Of a DNA stretch of 64,000 nt, positions 25,700 through 33,345 are shown piece after piece (within the stretch, counting starts at the first letter, position 1; the number at the start of each line of letters is the position of its first letter). Source of the stretch: Achromobacter sp. Bel (GTDB lineage: Bacteria > Pseudomonadota > Gammaproteobacteria > Burkholderiales > Burkholderiaceae_B); NCBI RefSeq assembly GCF_012928505.1, contig NZ_JABBJN010000027.1:1-64000 (forward strand). Reading direction: 5' to 3'. The position numbers and the translations under genes are program-made. The notes under the pieces were generated by a model. It made no database searches. It was not told the origin of the DNA and saw only the letters and a list, made by a program, of their open reading frames with translations.

Positions 25700-26671
25700 A
25701 TGACACCTATCAAATTTCCGCTGGCCATCATGCTGGCTTGCCTGACCGTGCCCGGCCTGGCCGCCGCCGACTATCCCGACAAGCCGATCCGCCTGGTCGT
25801 GCCGTATGCGGTGGGAGGCACCACCGACATCATCGCGCGGGTCGTCGGCAACAAGCTCGGTATGCAGCTGGGCCAGTCCGTCATCATCGAAAACAAGCCG
25901 GGCGCGGGGGGCAGCATCGGTTCGGCCTATGCGGCCAAGCAGCCTGCCGACGGCTACACGCTGGTGATGGCGGTCGAGAGCTCACATGCCGTCAACCCCA
26001 ACGTCTATGCCAAAAGCGCCTACGACCCCGTCCGCGACTTCGCGCCGATCAGCAACCTGGCCGACGTGCCCAATGTGCTGGTGGTCAACCCGGCGCTGCC
26101 CGCGCAAGACCTGGCCGCGTTCTTGAAGCTGCTGAAGGCCGACCCCAACAAGTACGCATTCGGGTCGTCCGGCAACGGCGGGCTGAGCCATATGAATGGC
26201 GAACTGTTCATGAAGACGACCGGCACGCGCATGCTGCATGTGCCGTACAAGGGCCTGGGGCCTGCCTTGAACGACCTGGTCGCCGGACAGGTCCAGGTGG
26301 TGTTCGACAATATCCCGTCGTCCTACCCGCTCATCCAGGGGCAGCGCATCCGCCCGTTGGCCGTGGCGGCCAAGCAGCGCCTCAAGATCCTGCCCGGCGT
26401 ACCGACCTACGCCGAGGCCGGGTTGCCCGCCATGAACAACCCGTCGTGGTTCGGACTGGCCGCGCCAGCCGGCACGCCCGTGCCCGTGCTGGACAAGCTG
26501 AACGCGGCGGTGCGCCAGGCGTTGGCCGACCCGGCGACCATCGACGCCATCGAAAAGCAGGGTGCCGTGCCCAGCCCGATGTCGCGCGATGAATTCGGCG
26601 CGCTGATCGCGCAATCCTATGGCCATTGGAAGACCGTGGTCGAGGACATCAAATTCGAGAAAATGCAGTAA
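25700..26671 (+). CDS. Bug-type tripartite tricarboxylate transporter substrate-binding protein
   Basis: A 323-aa receptor with a signal peptide ending near 'GLAAA' (residue 22), then 'YPDKPIRLVVPYAVGGTTD'. 'IENKPGAGGSIGSAYAAKQ', 'GNGGLSHMNGELF' and 'LHVPYKGLGPALNDLVAGQ' are standard Bug signatures. It sits inside the CaiB and hydratase operon. The window's third Bug gene, it presumably binds the acid processed by its neighbours. GAGGAGACAACA precedes the ATG. Confidence 0.93.
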   Translation: MTPIKFPLAIMLACLTVPGLAAADYPDKPIRLVVPYAVGGTTDIIARVVGNKLGMQLGQSVIIENKPGAGGSIGSAYAAKQPADGYTLVMAVESSHAVNPNVYAKSAYDPVRDFAPISNLADVPNVLVVNPALPAQDLAAFLKLLKADPNKYAFGSSGNGGLSHMNGELFMKTTGTRMLHVPYKGLGPALNDLVAGQVQVVFDNIPSSYPLIQGQRIRPLAVAAKQRLKILPGVPTYAEAGLPAMNNPSWFGLAAPAGTPVPVLDKLNAAVRQALADPATIDAIEKQGAVPSPMSRDEFGALIAQSYGHWKTVVEDIKFEKMQ

Positions 26672-26680
26672 GGAGCACTC

Positions 26681-27472
26681 GTGAACACCAGAAACCTGAC
26701 CTTCCCCCACGCCAGCGCCGAGATCGACGCCGCCGGCATCGCCACCTTGACCATGCAGGACGCCGGGGTGCTGAACATCCTGAGCACGCCGGTGATCAAC
26801 GGCCTGCGCGAGGCGCTAGGCCACTTGCGCGAAGACGACTCGGTGCGCGTGCTGGTGCTGCGCGGCGCGAGCGACCGCGCATTCGTGGCGGGTGCAGACA
26901 TCGCGGAGATGGCCGCCCTGGACGAGCCCCGCGCCCAGCGATTCATTTCGAACCTGCGCGACCTCTGCAACGCCGTGCGCCATTTTCCGGTGCCCGTGAT
27001 CGCCCGCATTCCGGGTTGGTGCCTGGGGGGCGGCCTGGAATTCGCCCTGGCGTGCGACTTGCGCATCTGCGCCGACCATGCGCAGTTCGGCATGCCCGAA
27101 GTCAAGGTCGGCATTCCGTCGGTCATCCATGCCGCGCTCATGCCGCAACTGATCGGCGCGGCCAACAGCGCCTGGATGCTGTTGACGGGCGAGCTGGTCG
27201 ACGCCCGCCGCGCGCAGGATTGGGGGTTGGTCAACCTGGCGGTGCCGCAAGCGGAACTGGATCAGGCCGTGCGCAAGCTGGCGGAAGGGTTCGCGGCGTT
27301 GGGGCCGGCGGCATTGCGTCAACAGAAGAAGCTGTTGCGCCGCTGGGAGACGATGTCGGTGGACGCGGCCATCGAGGACAGCGTCGCGGAATTCGGCGCC
27401 GCCTTCAATACGGGCGAACCGCAGAAGTTCATGAACGAATTCCTGGCGGGCAAGCGCGAGCGCAAGGGCTGA
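26681..27472 (+). CDS. enoyl-CoA hydratase/isomerase family protein
   Basis: A 263-aa crotonase. 'GASDRAFVAGADIAEM' (residues about 64-79) is the oxyanion loop; 'IPGWCLGGGLEFALACDLRI' and 'GMPEVKVGIPSVIHAALMP' follow. One catalytic Glu is in 'PEVKVG', but the second position, usually Glu in 'ETLGP'-like sequence, reads 'IPSVIH', so it may be an isomerase or another crotonase activity. Start is GTG, with AGGAG six bases upstream. It ends the CaiB operon, and its stop abuts the stop of the convergent LysR gene. Confidence 0.9.
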   Translation: MNTRNLTFPHASAEIDAAGIATLTMQDAGVLNILSTPVINGLREALGHLREDDSVRVLVLRGASDRAFVAGADIAEMAALDEPRAQRFISNLRDLCNAVRHFPVPVIARIPGWCLGGGLEFALACDLRICADHAQFGMPEVKVGIPSVIHAALMPQLIGAANSAWMLLTGELVDARRAQDWGLVNLAVPQAELDQAVRKLAEGFAALGPAALRQQKKLLRRWETMSVDAAIEDSVAEFGAAFNTGEPQKFMNEFLAGKRERKG

Positions 27473-28387
27473 TCAGTCCGGCCCGCGCGTCGCCGCGACG
27501 ATCGGGTCGTCCAGCAGATACTCGGCGACCTGCTCCACGAACGGCGACAGCCGCACGCCGGCCTGCGTCACCAGCGTCAGTTCGCGCAGCGCCCACGGTT
27601 CGCTGATCGCCACTGCCGCAATGCGTTTCTCGCGCAGCGCGGCCGCGGCGATGCTGCGCGGCACCAGCGATACGCCCACGCCGGCCTCGACCATGGACAG
27701 CACCGCGTCGAAAGTATGCACGTGAATGCGCACCTTGGGCGTCTTGCCCGCCAGCTTGGCCATGTCGCGCAGGAAGACGTAGTTACTGCTGGCCCGGCTC
27801 ATGCACACGAAATCCAGGTCTAGCACCGCCGGGAACCGCACCGGCGAACTCTCCACCACGGGATGGTTCAGCGGCGCGGCGATGATGAGTTCGTCGATGG
27901 CGTAGCGGACGGCGTTCACGCCCGCGGACTTGGCCTGGCCGGCAAAGATGCCGATGTCCGCTTCCTGGCCCGCGATGGCGGCCTCGATCGTGTTGCTGGA
28001 ACGCTCTTCCAGCAGGATGTTCACATTGGGGTTGGCCGACAGGAAGCGGCTCAGGCTGGGCACGATGAAGCCATTGAGCGAACTGCTGTTGGCGAACAGC
28101 TTGACGCTGCCCTTGAGTCCGCTGGCAAACCCGCTGACTTCGCCGTGCATGCGTTCGACGCCTGCCAGCAGCGACCGCACGTGCTTCAGCACAAATGCGC
28201 CTTCGGCCGTCAGTTCCATGCCGCGCGCCTCGCGCTTGAACAGCGGAACGCCCATCGCGAATTCCAGGTTCTTCAGGCGGTAGCTGGCGGAAGAGGCGGT
28301 CAGGTGGACCGTGTTGGCCCCGCCCGACAAGCTTTTCGCCTCGGCGATCGCAAGGAACAGGCGGAGATCAGTGAGTTCGTAGCGCAT
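27473..28387 (-). CDS. LysR family transcriptional regulator
   Basis: A 304-aa LysR protein. The N-terminal winged HTH (residues 1-60) includes 'FLAIAEAKSLSGGANTVHLTASSASYRLKNLE' in two adjoining stretches, and the C-terminal effector domain contains 'DIGIFAGQAKSAG'. It converges with the CaiB, Bug and hydratase operon rather than diverging from it, so any control over that operon would act on the distant promoter near 24,400. Upstream lies the cardiolipin synthase gene in the same orientation, 32 bases away. Confidence 0.88.
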   Translation of the reverse strand: MRYELTDLRLFLAIAEAKSLSGGANTVHLTASSASYRLKNLEFAMGVPLFKREARGMELTAEGAFVLKHVRSLLAGVERMHGEVSGFASGLKGSVKLFANSSSLNGFIVPSLSRFLSANPNVNILLEERSSNTIEAAIAGQEADIGIFAGQAKSAGVNAVRYAIDELIIAAPLNHPVVESSPVRFPAVLDLDFVCMSRASSNYVFLRDMAKLAGKTPKVRIHVHTFDAVLSMVEAGVGVSLVPRSIAAAALREKRIAAVAISEPWALRELTLVTQAGVRLSPFVEQVAEYLLDDPIVAATRGPD

Positions 28388-28419
28388 GCCGCAAGATTAC
28401 CGTAGATGCCTGCGCGCCG

Positions 28420-29877
28420 TCATAGATACGGCGTGGCCAGCCAGATGATCTTATTGCGCAAGCGCTTGGCGAACGGCGCGTGCGTCAGGTCGTCCAGCGT
28501 CACGCGCCTTGCGTGGCCGATCAGCCCGTCGATCCGGTCGCCGATCCACCGGGCCACCGTGGGGTCGTAGATCTCGGTGTCCAACTCGAAATTCAGCCGC
28601 AGGCTGCGCGGATCCAGGTTGGATGACCCCACGTACGCCCAGGCGTCATCCACCGTCATCAGCTTGGAATGGTCGAAGGCGCCGTGCGCCCGCCAGACCC
28701 GGCAGCCTGTGCGCACCACCTGATCCAGCTGCGCCGACATGGCGTAATCCACCAGGCGCAGGTTGTTCTTGTCCGGGATAACGATGTCTACGTGGATGCC
28801 GCGCCGCGCGGCGGTCGCCAGCGCGCCGATCAGCGTCTGGTCGGGCAGGAAGTAGGGCGACTGGATGCGCACATGGCGTTGCGCCACCGCCAACGCGCCC
28901 AGCAGCATGTTGTGCGAGCTGCCCAGCGCCCGGTCCGGGCCGGACGGCACGCAGCGCATCGGCACATTGCCCGTTGGCGGCAAGGCGCGCGGGTCGAACC
29001 ATGGATTGGCGGGCAGCGATTCGTGCGTGGTGAAATTCCAGTCGTGCGCGAACACCGACATCAACTGCGTCACGATCGGCCCTTCCACGCGAAAGTGCGT
29101 GTCGTGGTTGGTAGCGTCGCCCGCCAACGCGCTGACGAACGCCGCGCGCACGTTCATGCCGCCGGTGAACCCCACGCGCCCGTCGATCACCAGCACTTTG
29201 CGGTGGCTGCGCAGATTCGCGTAGGGCATGCGCAGCACGCCCATCGGGTTCGTCATGAAACGCGCGACCGGCACGCCGCCGCGCGCCAGCATGCGTACGA
29301 TGGGCGGACGCGAATACTTGGAGCCAATGGCGTCGATCAGTACCCGCACCTCGACACCCCGCGCATGCGCTTCGATCAGCGCCTGGGCCAGCTCGCGCCC
29401 GATCGGATCGTTGTCGAAGATGTAGCTCTGCATCGCCACGGCATGACGCGCCTCGCGGATGGCCTGCAGCATGGCCGGGTACGCCTCGTCGCCGCCGGCC
29501 AGCGGCCGCACTGCGTTGCCGCCCAGCAGCCGGAAGCGGCTGACCCGGTCACCCAGCACCTTCAGTGAGGCGAACTGCGGCCCCGAAATCGGCGCCACAT
29601 CCACGGGCAAGGTTTCGACCTGCTCGGCATCGACCACCATCGCCTCGTCTCGCTGTTGCGACAGCCGCGTCTTGCGGATGCGGTTGATCCCCGCCACGAA
29701 ATAGAACAGGGCCCCGAACAGCGGCGAGAACAACGCCACCCCCACCCAGCCGATGGCGGCCCGCACGTCCTGCTTGGTCATCGCGGCATGCACCGCCGCG
29801 CCCGTCCCAGCCACGATGCTGATGGCAAAGACCAGATGAGGCCAGTAATCGATCAAAATTGCGTGTATGCGATCCAT
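28420..29877 (-). CDS. cls: cardiolipin synthase (ClsA-like)
   Basis: A 485-aa phospholipase D superfamily enzyme of ClsA length (E. coli 486). Two N-terminal transmembrane segments (about 13-33 and 42-62) are followed by two HKD catalytic motifs, 'HRKVLVIDGRVGFTGGMN' near residue 225 and 'HSKLMTVDDAWAYVGSSNLD' near residue 405. It condenses two phosphatidylglycerol molecules to cardiolipin plus glycerol at the inner membrane. The C-terminus 'NKIIWLATPYL' is short. It lies between the catabolic block and tRNA-His and looks like a housekeeping gene. Confidence 0.93.
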   Translation of the reverse strand: MDRIHAILIDYWPHLVFAISIVAGTGAAVHAAMTKQDVRAAIGWVGVALFSPLFGALFYFVAGINRIRKTRLSQQRDEAMVVDAEQVETLPVDVAPISGPQFASLKVLGDRVSRFRLLGGNAVRPLAGGDEAYPAMLQAIREARHAVAMQSYIFDNDPIGRELAQALIEAHARGVEVRVLIDAIGSKYSRPPIVRMLARGGVPVARFMTNPMGVLRMPYANLRSHRKVLVIDGRVGFTGGMNVRAAFVSALAGDATNHDTHFRVEGPIVTQLMSVFAHDWNFTTHESLPANPWFDPRALPPTGNVPMRCVPSGPDRALGSSHNMLLGALAVAQRHVRIQSPYFLPDQTLIGALATAARRGIHVDIVIPDKNNLRLVDYAMSAQLDQVVRTGCRVWRAHGAFDHSKLMTVDDAWAYVGSSNLDPRSLRLNFELDTEIYDPTVARWIGDRIDGLIGHARRVTLDDLTHAPFAKRLRNKIIWLATPYL

Positions 29878-29969
29878 AGCGACGGCGTAAGAGACGGCCT
29901 CAAAAGGGGAGCCAAGCGGAAGGATAGCAAGCTGTGACAGTCAAGCAAGTGAAATTGGGGGCAGGGCGT

Positions 29970-29997
29970 TTGACGCGTCAAAAAAATGTGCTATAGT
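29970..29997 (+). promoter_or_regulatory. sigma-70 promoter of tRNA-His
   Basis: TTGACG (29970-29975), a 16-base spacer and TATAGT (29992-29997), about 85 bases before tRNA-His. The run of seven A residues in the spacer and the near-consensus hexamers fit a stable-RNA promoter. Confidence 0.75.
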
Positions 29998-30082
29998 TCG
30001 GCCTCTTCGTTGTTGCGCTTCTTTCTGAAGCGCGGCGGTGAAGGAAAAAGCACTACGAAAGTGGTGCCGAAGCAGTACCAGA

Positions 30083-30159
30083 GGTGGCTGTAGCTCAGTT
30101 GGTAGAGTCCTGGATTGTGATTCCAGTTGTCGTGGGTTCGAGCCCCATCAGCCACCCCA
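30083..30159 (+). tRNA. tRNA-His (GTG)
   Basis: A complete cloverleaf. The acceptor arm GTGGCTG (from 30084) pairs with CAGCCAC (30149-30155), and the extra 5' G at 30083 opposite discriminator C is the hallmark of tRNA-His. The D-loop is AGTTGGTAGA, the anticodon is GTG at 30117-30119 in the stem CTGGA/TCCAG, the T-loop is GTTCGAG, and CCA is encoded. The phage-derived cluster begins downstream, and tRNA-His is a plausible former integration site, but I found no second copy of the 3' end at the far edge of the cluster. Confidence 0.97.
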
Positions 30160-30176
30160 AGAATTCCTTAGAAATC

Positions 30177-30204
30177 AGCCGCCTAGAGCGGCTTTTTTCT
30201 TTTC
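30177..30204 (+). terminator. intrinsic terminator of tRNA-His
   Basis: AGCCGC and GCGGCT around loop CTAGA, then TTTTTCTTTTCT. It begins 18 bases after the tRNA and should end its transcript. Confidence 0.8.
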
Positions 30205-30564
30205 TGCCATTCGCGATGGTCGGTGGGGCCATGGATCGGGCTTCTTTCGATTCTTACCACATGCTGGCGATGGCAAATCCGCTTGGTTGTCAGGGGTTCC
30301 TATCTACTCCTCGTTCCTCCACCATCTGCCAGCCCCTCCAAGGAGTAGGCGTGCTGGCCGTCGTGGAGCCCGAACCGCTGAGCAGGCCACCTAACTCCGT
30401 TGCCACGATCGTTCGATCAAACGCTTTTGACTCCTTGGCCCGTGCGCGGCGGCTATGACGCCTTTTCGATTGGCGCCCTACGCTGAGTTGGCAGACGGAT
30501 GTTTCTGCGCATAGGGAGCGTAAATGCTAGAGAATCTACCCATATTGCGGTTGGGGGCTTCCGG
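30205..30564. other. gene-poor left flank of the tailocin cluster
   Basis: About 360 bases with no reading frame I can support on either strand and no integrase remnant or direct repeat that I recognise. Base composition falls toward 50% GC by 30,450, below the catabolic block, so the junction between host and acquired DNA is probably in or next to this stretch. Confidence 0.5.
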
Positions 30565-31116
30565 TTAAATCGGCCCTGAAAAAATGATCGCTCTCCAGTT
30601 CGGCTTAAGCGCCCGAATGTGTGGCTGGGTTCTCTCATCAAACTCGACTACTTCGTCGCGAGTGAGACTGACTCGGTCGCGAGTCTGGATAGATTGGATA
30701 TCGTTCGCGATAGCGAGGAGAGCTAGCCCGGCTTCTCTGTGTTGCAGAAAAAAAAGATCTGACGCGAGATCACGGAATGCGCGCACCTCAATGTGATGCA
30801 AGATCTCTACAGCGTCGCCATCGCACCTGTACTCAAAGTTTCTCGCCATTCTATGAGCATCTTGCTTGATAGCATTGAAGCGTGCGGCGCGTGCAACCGC
30901 AAGGCCGGAAGCCACCCCGGTCGCCTACCCTACAACGATGCCGACCACCACGTTTATGGCGTTTGTCAAAAAAAACGCGAATACGTCATCCCACACTCTG
31001 ACCTCTACAGTAAGGCTGGCCCTTAAGAACTTGATAGCTTTCTCGGCGGATTAGTTGTCAGGATTCGACGCCGACAGCAGCTCCATGCTGGCGATCTGCG
31101 TATTGTCTTCGAGCAA
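30565..31116 (-). pseudogene. unidentified phage-edge gene, interrupted by two in-frame stops
   Basis: One minus-strand reading frame stays coding-like from about 31116 to 30565 but is cut by TAA at 31051-31053 and TAG at 30925-30927. The first piece ends 'ASMELLSASNPDN'. The second holds a hydrophobic helix, 'VFAFFLTNAINVVVGIVVG'. The third (30565-30915, GTG start possible, 116 aa) is soluble, with 'AHRMARNFEYRC' and 'LTRDEVVEFDERTQPHIRAL'. It may be a broken single-span membrane protein gene, or its last part may be a live 116-aa gene. I recognise no family. It lies just downstream of the repressor gene, a place where accessory or exclusion genes often sit. Confidence 0.45.
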
Positions 31117-31130
31117 CGTGTCTCGGATCC

Positions 31131-32204
31131 CTACAGCAGCCGCTCATCCACGCCATTGCGTAGATCATAGGGCGACCACAGGATCCGTCCGACGATGCGC
31201 ACCTCGCAACCGTCTTCCTTTTCCAGCGGGAAGGGCGCGTAAGCGGGGTTCAGCGATTTGGCCAGCCATCCGCCTTCGCGTTCGCGCGCGATGCACTTCA
31301 CGATCATTTTGCCGCCGTGGTTGATCGCATACACCGTGCGCGGGTCGATCTCGCGCGGGTCGGTGACGGGATCTTCGAAGAACAGCATGGGGCCGCCATT
31401 GCGGATGACGGGTTCCATGCTATCGCCCTGTGCGTAAACGATCTTCATACGGCTGATCGGCAGCTTGAACGATTCCAGGAATGAGCGGCGCAGCAGAATT
31501 TCGCCGATCTCGGTCTCATGGTAGTTCTCGATGCCAAGCCGGCCCGCGGCCAGGCGCACATCCAGTTCAGGGATGGGCATGAATTCCTGGTCGTTGGCGG
31601 AGTAGCCGGCGTTGGCGACATGGCCGACGTTGGCCGCCGTGCTGATGCGCAAGGCTTGGGCGCGATCAGCTTGATGGGTGGTGAGTCCATCAGGATCCCA
31701 CGGGGCCACAGCGACCGGCGCCATCGGGAATTCGTCTGCGGCGGCGTCGATGTTCATGACGGTGCCGCGTCTGGCTTGCGGGGCCTTCGTTTGCGCGGAC
31801 GATCCCTTGGCCTTCACGCCCATCTGGCCCAGCGCCAACAGCAACGCCCCTTCCAGGCGCTTGAGCTGATCGTCGGCCAGGCCTCTTACCAGGGATGCGG
31901 GCACGGAAGGAAAAGGCCATGCGACGTCTGCGGTCGGCGGGGGAAGGGGGGCGGCCGTCGATAGCGACGCTGCCTTTTTGGCTTCAAGGGCCAGGCGCGG
32001 GCTGATCGCGGCGAGGGTGCAGCCAAAGCCTTCGGCATAAGCCATTGCGGCCTCGATGCCAATGGGACGCCGACCAGTGATGTGCTGATAAATCATCGCC
32101 TGGCCGCCCTTGACCGCGTGGTCACGAGCGAATGCCGCGCGGTTCACGCCCTCAAAGCGTGCGCGCAGGGCGGCGGCTTCCTCTTCGATCGTCCACATTT
32201 TCAT
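31131..32204 (-). CDS. CI-type phage repressor with S24 autopeptidase domain
   Basis: A 357-aa repressor with an N-terminal helix-turn-helix region (about 5-75), a long Pro/Ala-rich linker, and a C-terminal LexA-like S24 peptidase. The catalytic Ser is Ser262 in 'AQGDSMEPV' and the general-base Lys is Lys303 in 'KMIVKCIAR', spaced as in lambda CI. The likely self-cleavage bond is Ala220-Gly221 in 'RLAAGRLG'. RecA-stimulated cleavage would release the divergent cro and tail operon on DNA damage. It is transcribed leftward from a 71-base divergent control region with three operator repeats. Confidence 0.9.
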   Translation of the reverse strand: MKMWTIEEEAAALRARFEGVNRAAFARDHAVKGGQAMIYQHITGRRPIGIEAAMAYAEGFGCTLAAISPRLALEAKKAASLSTAAPLPPPTADVAWPFPSVPASLVRGLADDQLKRLEGALLLALGQMGVKAKGSSAQTKAPQARRGTVMNIDAAADEFPMAPVAVAPWDPDGLTTHQADRAQALRISTAANVGHVANAGYSANDQEFMPIPELDVRLAAGRLGIENYHETEIGEILLRRSFLESFKLPISRMKIVYAQGDSMEPVIRNGGPMLFFEDPVTDPREIDPRTVYAINHGGKMIVKCIAREREGGWLAKSLNPAYAPFPLEKEDGCEVRIVGRILWSPYDLRNGVDERLL

Positions 32205-32205
32205 A

Positions 32206-32268
32206 TAGCAATGCTATTCAAATAAAACTATAGCATGGCTTGCTTATAAAATGTAGCATCGCTATAGT
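32206..32268. promoter_or_regulatory. divergent switch region: three operators and the rightward promoter
   Basis: Three 11-bp repeats of the form TAGC-N3-GCTA: TAGCAATGCTA (32206-32216), TAGCATGGCTT (32231-32241) and TAGCATCGCTA (32254-32264), with centres 25 and 23 bases apart. A rightward promoter, TTGCTT (32240-32245) with a 17-base spacer and TATAGT (32263-32268), is covered by the second and third. This is the arrangement of a lambda-type OR region controlled by the flanking repressor and Cro-like protein. The promoter lies so close to the ATG at 32276 that the message would be leaderless. Confidence 0.75.
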
Positions 32269-32275
32269 TTTAGTG

Positions 32276-32515
32276 ATGAAGCTAAATGATTATTTCAACC
32301 GGGAGGGGGCGCTCACCGCTGCGGCGCTCGCTCGACGCGTGGGGGTCTCCCCCGCGCTGATCTATCAGTGGCGCACGGGCCGCAGGCCCGTCCCGGTCAA
32401 GCATTGCGCTCTGATCGAGCAAGCCACCTGCGGCGTCGTCACCCGGCGCGACCTGCGTCCCGCCGACTGCATCCGAATCTGGCCTGAGCTGGCCGAAGGG
32501 ACGAAGGCGCAATGA
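32276..32515 (+). CDS. Cro/YdaS-like phage regulator
   Basis: A 79-aa DNA-binding protein. 'ALARRVGVSPALIYQWRTGRRPVP' spans two parts of a helix-turn-helix near residues 15-40, followed by 'HCALIEQATCGVVTRRDLRP', typical of YdaS/Cro-like proteins. Facing the CI-type repressor, it should act as the anti-repressor that locks the cluster in the induced state. The -10 box ends seven bases before the ATG and no ribosome site precedes it. Its stop overlaps the next gene by four bases. Confidence 0.85.
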   Translation: MKLNDYFNREGALTAAALARRVGVSPALIYQWRTGRRPVPVKHCALIEQATCGVVTRRDLRPADCIRIWPELAEGTKAQ

Positions 32516-33345
32516 ACTACTACCCCCACCACATTGGCGATTTCAACAGCGCGACCCGGCACCTCACGCGTATCGAGCGCAGCGTCTATCGCGACTTGAT
32601 CGAACTCTATTACGACACGGAGGCCCCGTTGTCCCGGGACGTCGACAGGCTGTGCCGGTTGCTGATTGCGCGGTCCGACGAGGAGCAGGCTGCCGTCGTT
32701 CAAGTGCTGAGCGAGTTTTTCACGGATACGGAGCACGGTTGGCGCCACGTGCGTTGCGATGCCGAGATCGCTCGATATCACGGCAACAAGGAAGCGAAGT
32801 CCGCGGCGGGTAAAGCCAGCGCCGCGAAACGGGCGCGGCAGGCGCAACGCCGCGATACGGAGCGGAGCCAGGGCGAAGGGGGCGAGGACCCAAGCGTTCA
32901 ACAGCCGTTGAACACCGGGCCAACTAACCAGGAACCAGAACCAGGAACCAAGAGCCAGGAACAATCCTCCACGACGCGTTGCAAGCGGGCTTCCGGATTC
33001 GATGCCTCGTCGATTGCATTGCCGGCCTGGCTGGCGCGTGAAGACTGGGTCATTTGGGTCAAAGACCGCAAAGTGCGCAAAAAGCCCATCACGGAAGAAG
33101 GCGCGCGCCGGCAGCTGCAACAGCTGGCGGGCTACCAAGCCGAGGGCTTCACGCCTCGTGCCGTCATCGCCCATAGCATCGCCAGCGGATATCAGGGCTT
33201 GTTCCCGCCACGTACCGCCAGGCGGGAAGCGCCGTCCAATCGGGCGCGACAACGGGCGGATTGGTCATCCGAGTTGCGCAGCGTCCTGGCCGAAGGCCGC
33301 GCGCGTAGCGAGATCGACATGGGAGTGATCGATGCAAGTCGCTGA
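32512..33345 (+). CDS. DUF1376 (YdaU-like) phage replication-type protein
   Basis: A 277-aa protein with an N-terminal DUF1376 domain (about 1-90): 'YYPHHIGDFNSATRHLTRIERSVYR' in two parts, then 'LIELYYDTEAPL'. A low-complexity Ala/Gln/Arg/Glu linker (95-150) and a C-terminal segment with 'LPAWLAREDWVIWVKDRKVR' follow. DUF1376 proteins occupy the position of lambda O in many temperate phages and are presumed origin-binding or helicase-recruiting. Its survival in a cluster without head genes is unexpected. It overlaps both neighbours (4 and 14 bases). Confidence 0.8.
   Translation: MNYYPHHIGDFNSATRHLTRIERSVYRDLIELYYDTEAPLSRDVDRLCRLLIARSDEEQAAVVQVLSEFFTDTEHGWRHVRCDAEIARYHGNKEAKSAAGKASAAKRARQAQRRDTERSQGEGGEDPSVQQPLNTGPTNQEPEPGTKSQEQSSTTRCKRASGFDASSIALPAWLAREDWVIWVKDRKVRKKPITEEGARRQLQQLAGYQAEGFTPRAVIAHSIASGYQGLFPPRTARREAPSNRARQRADWSSELRSVLAEGRARSEIDMGVIDASR

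Noticed and set aside
30084-30458. Frame beginning inside tRNA-His and running right, considered as an integrase or accessory gene remnant
   Set aside because: It starts within the tRNA, crosses its terminator and shows no resemblance to integrases or any family.
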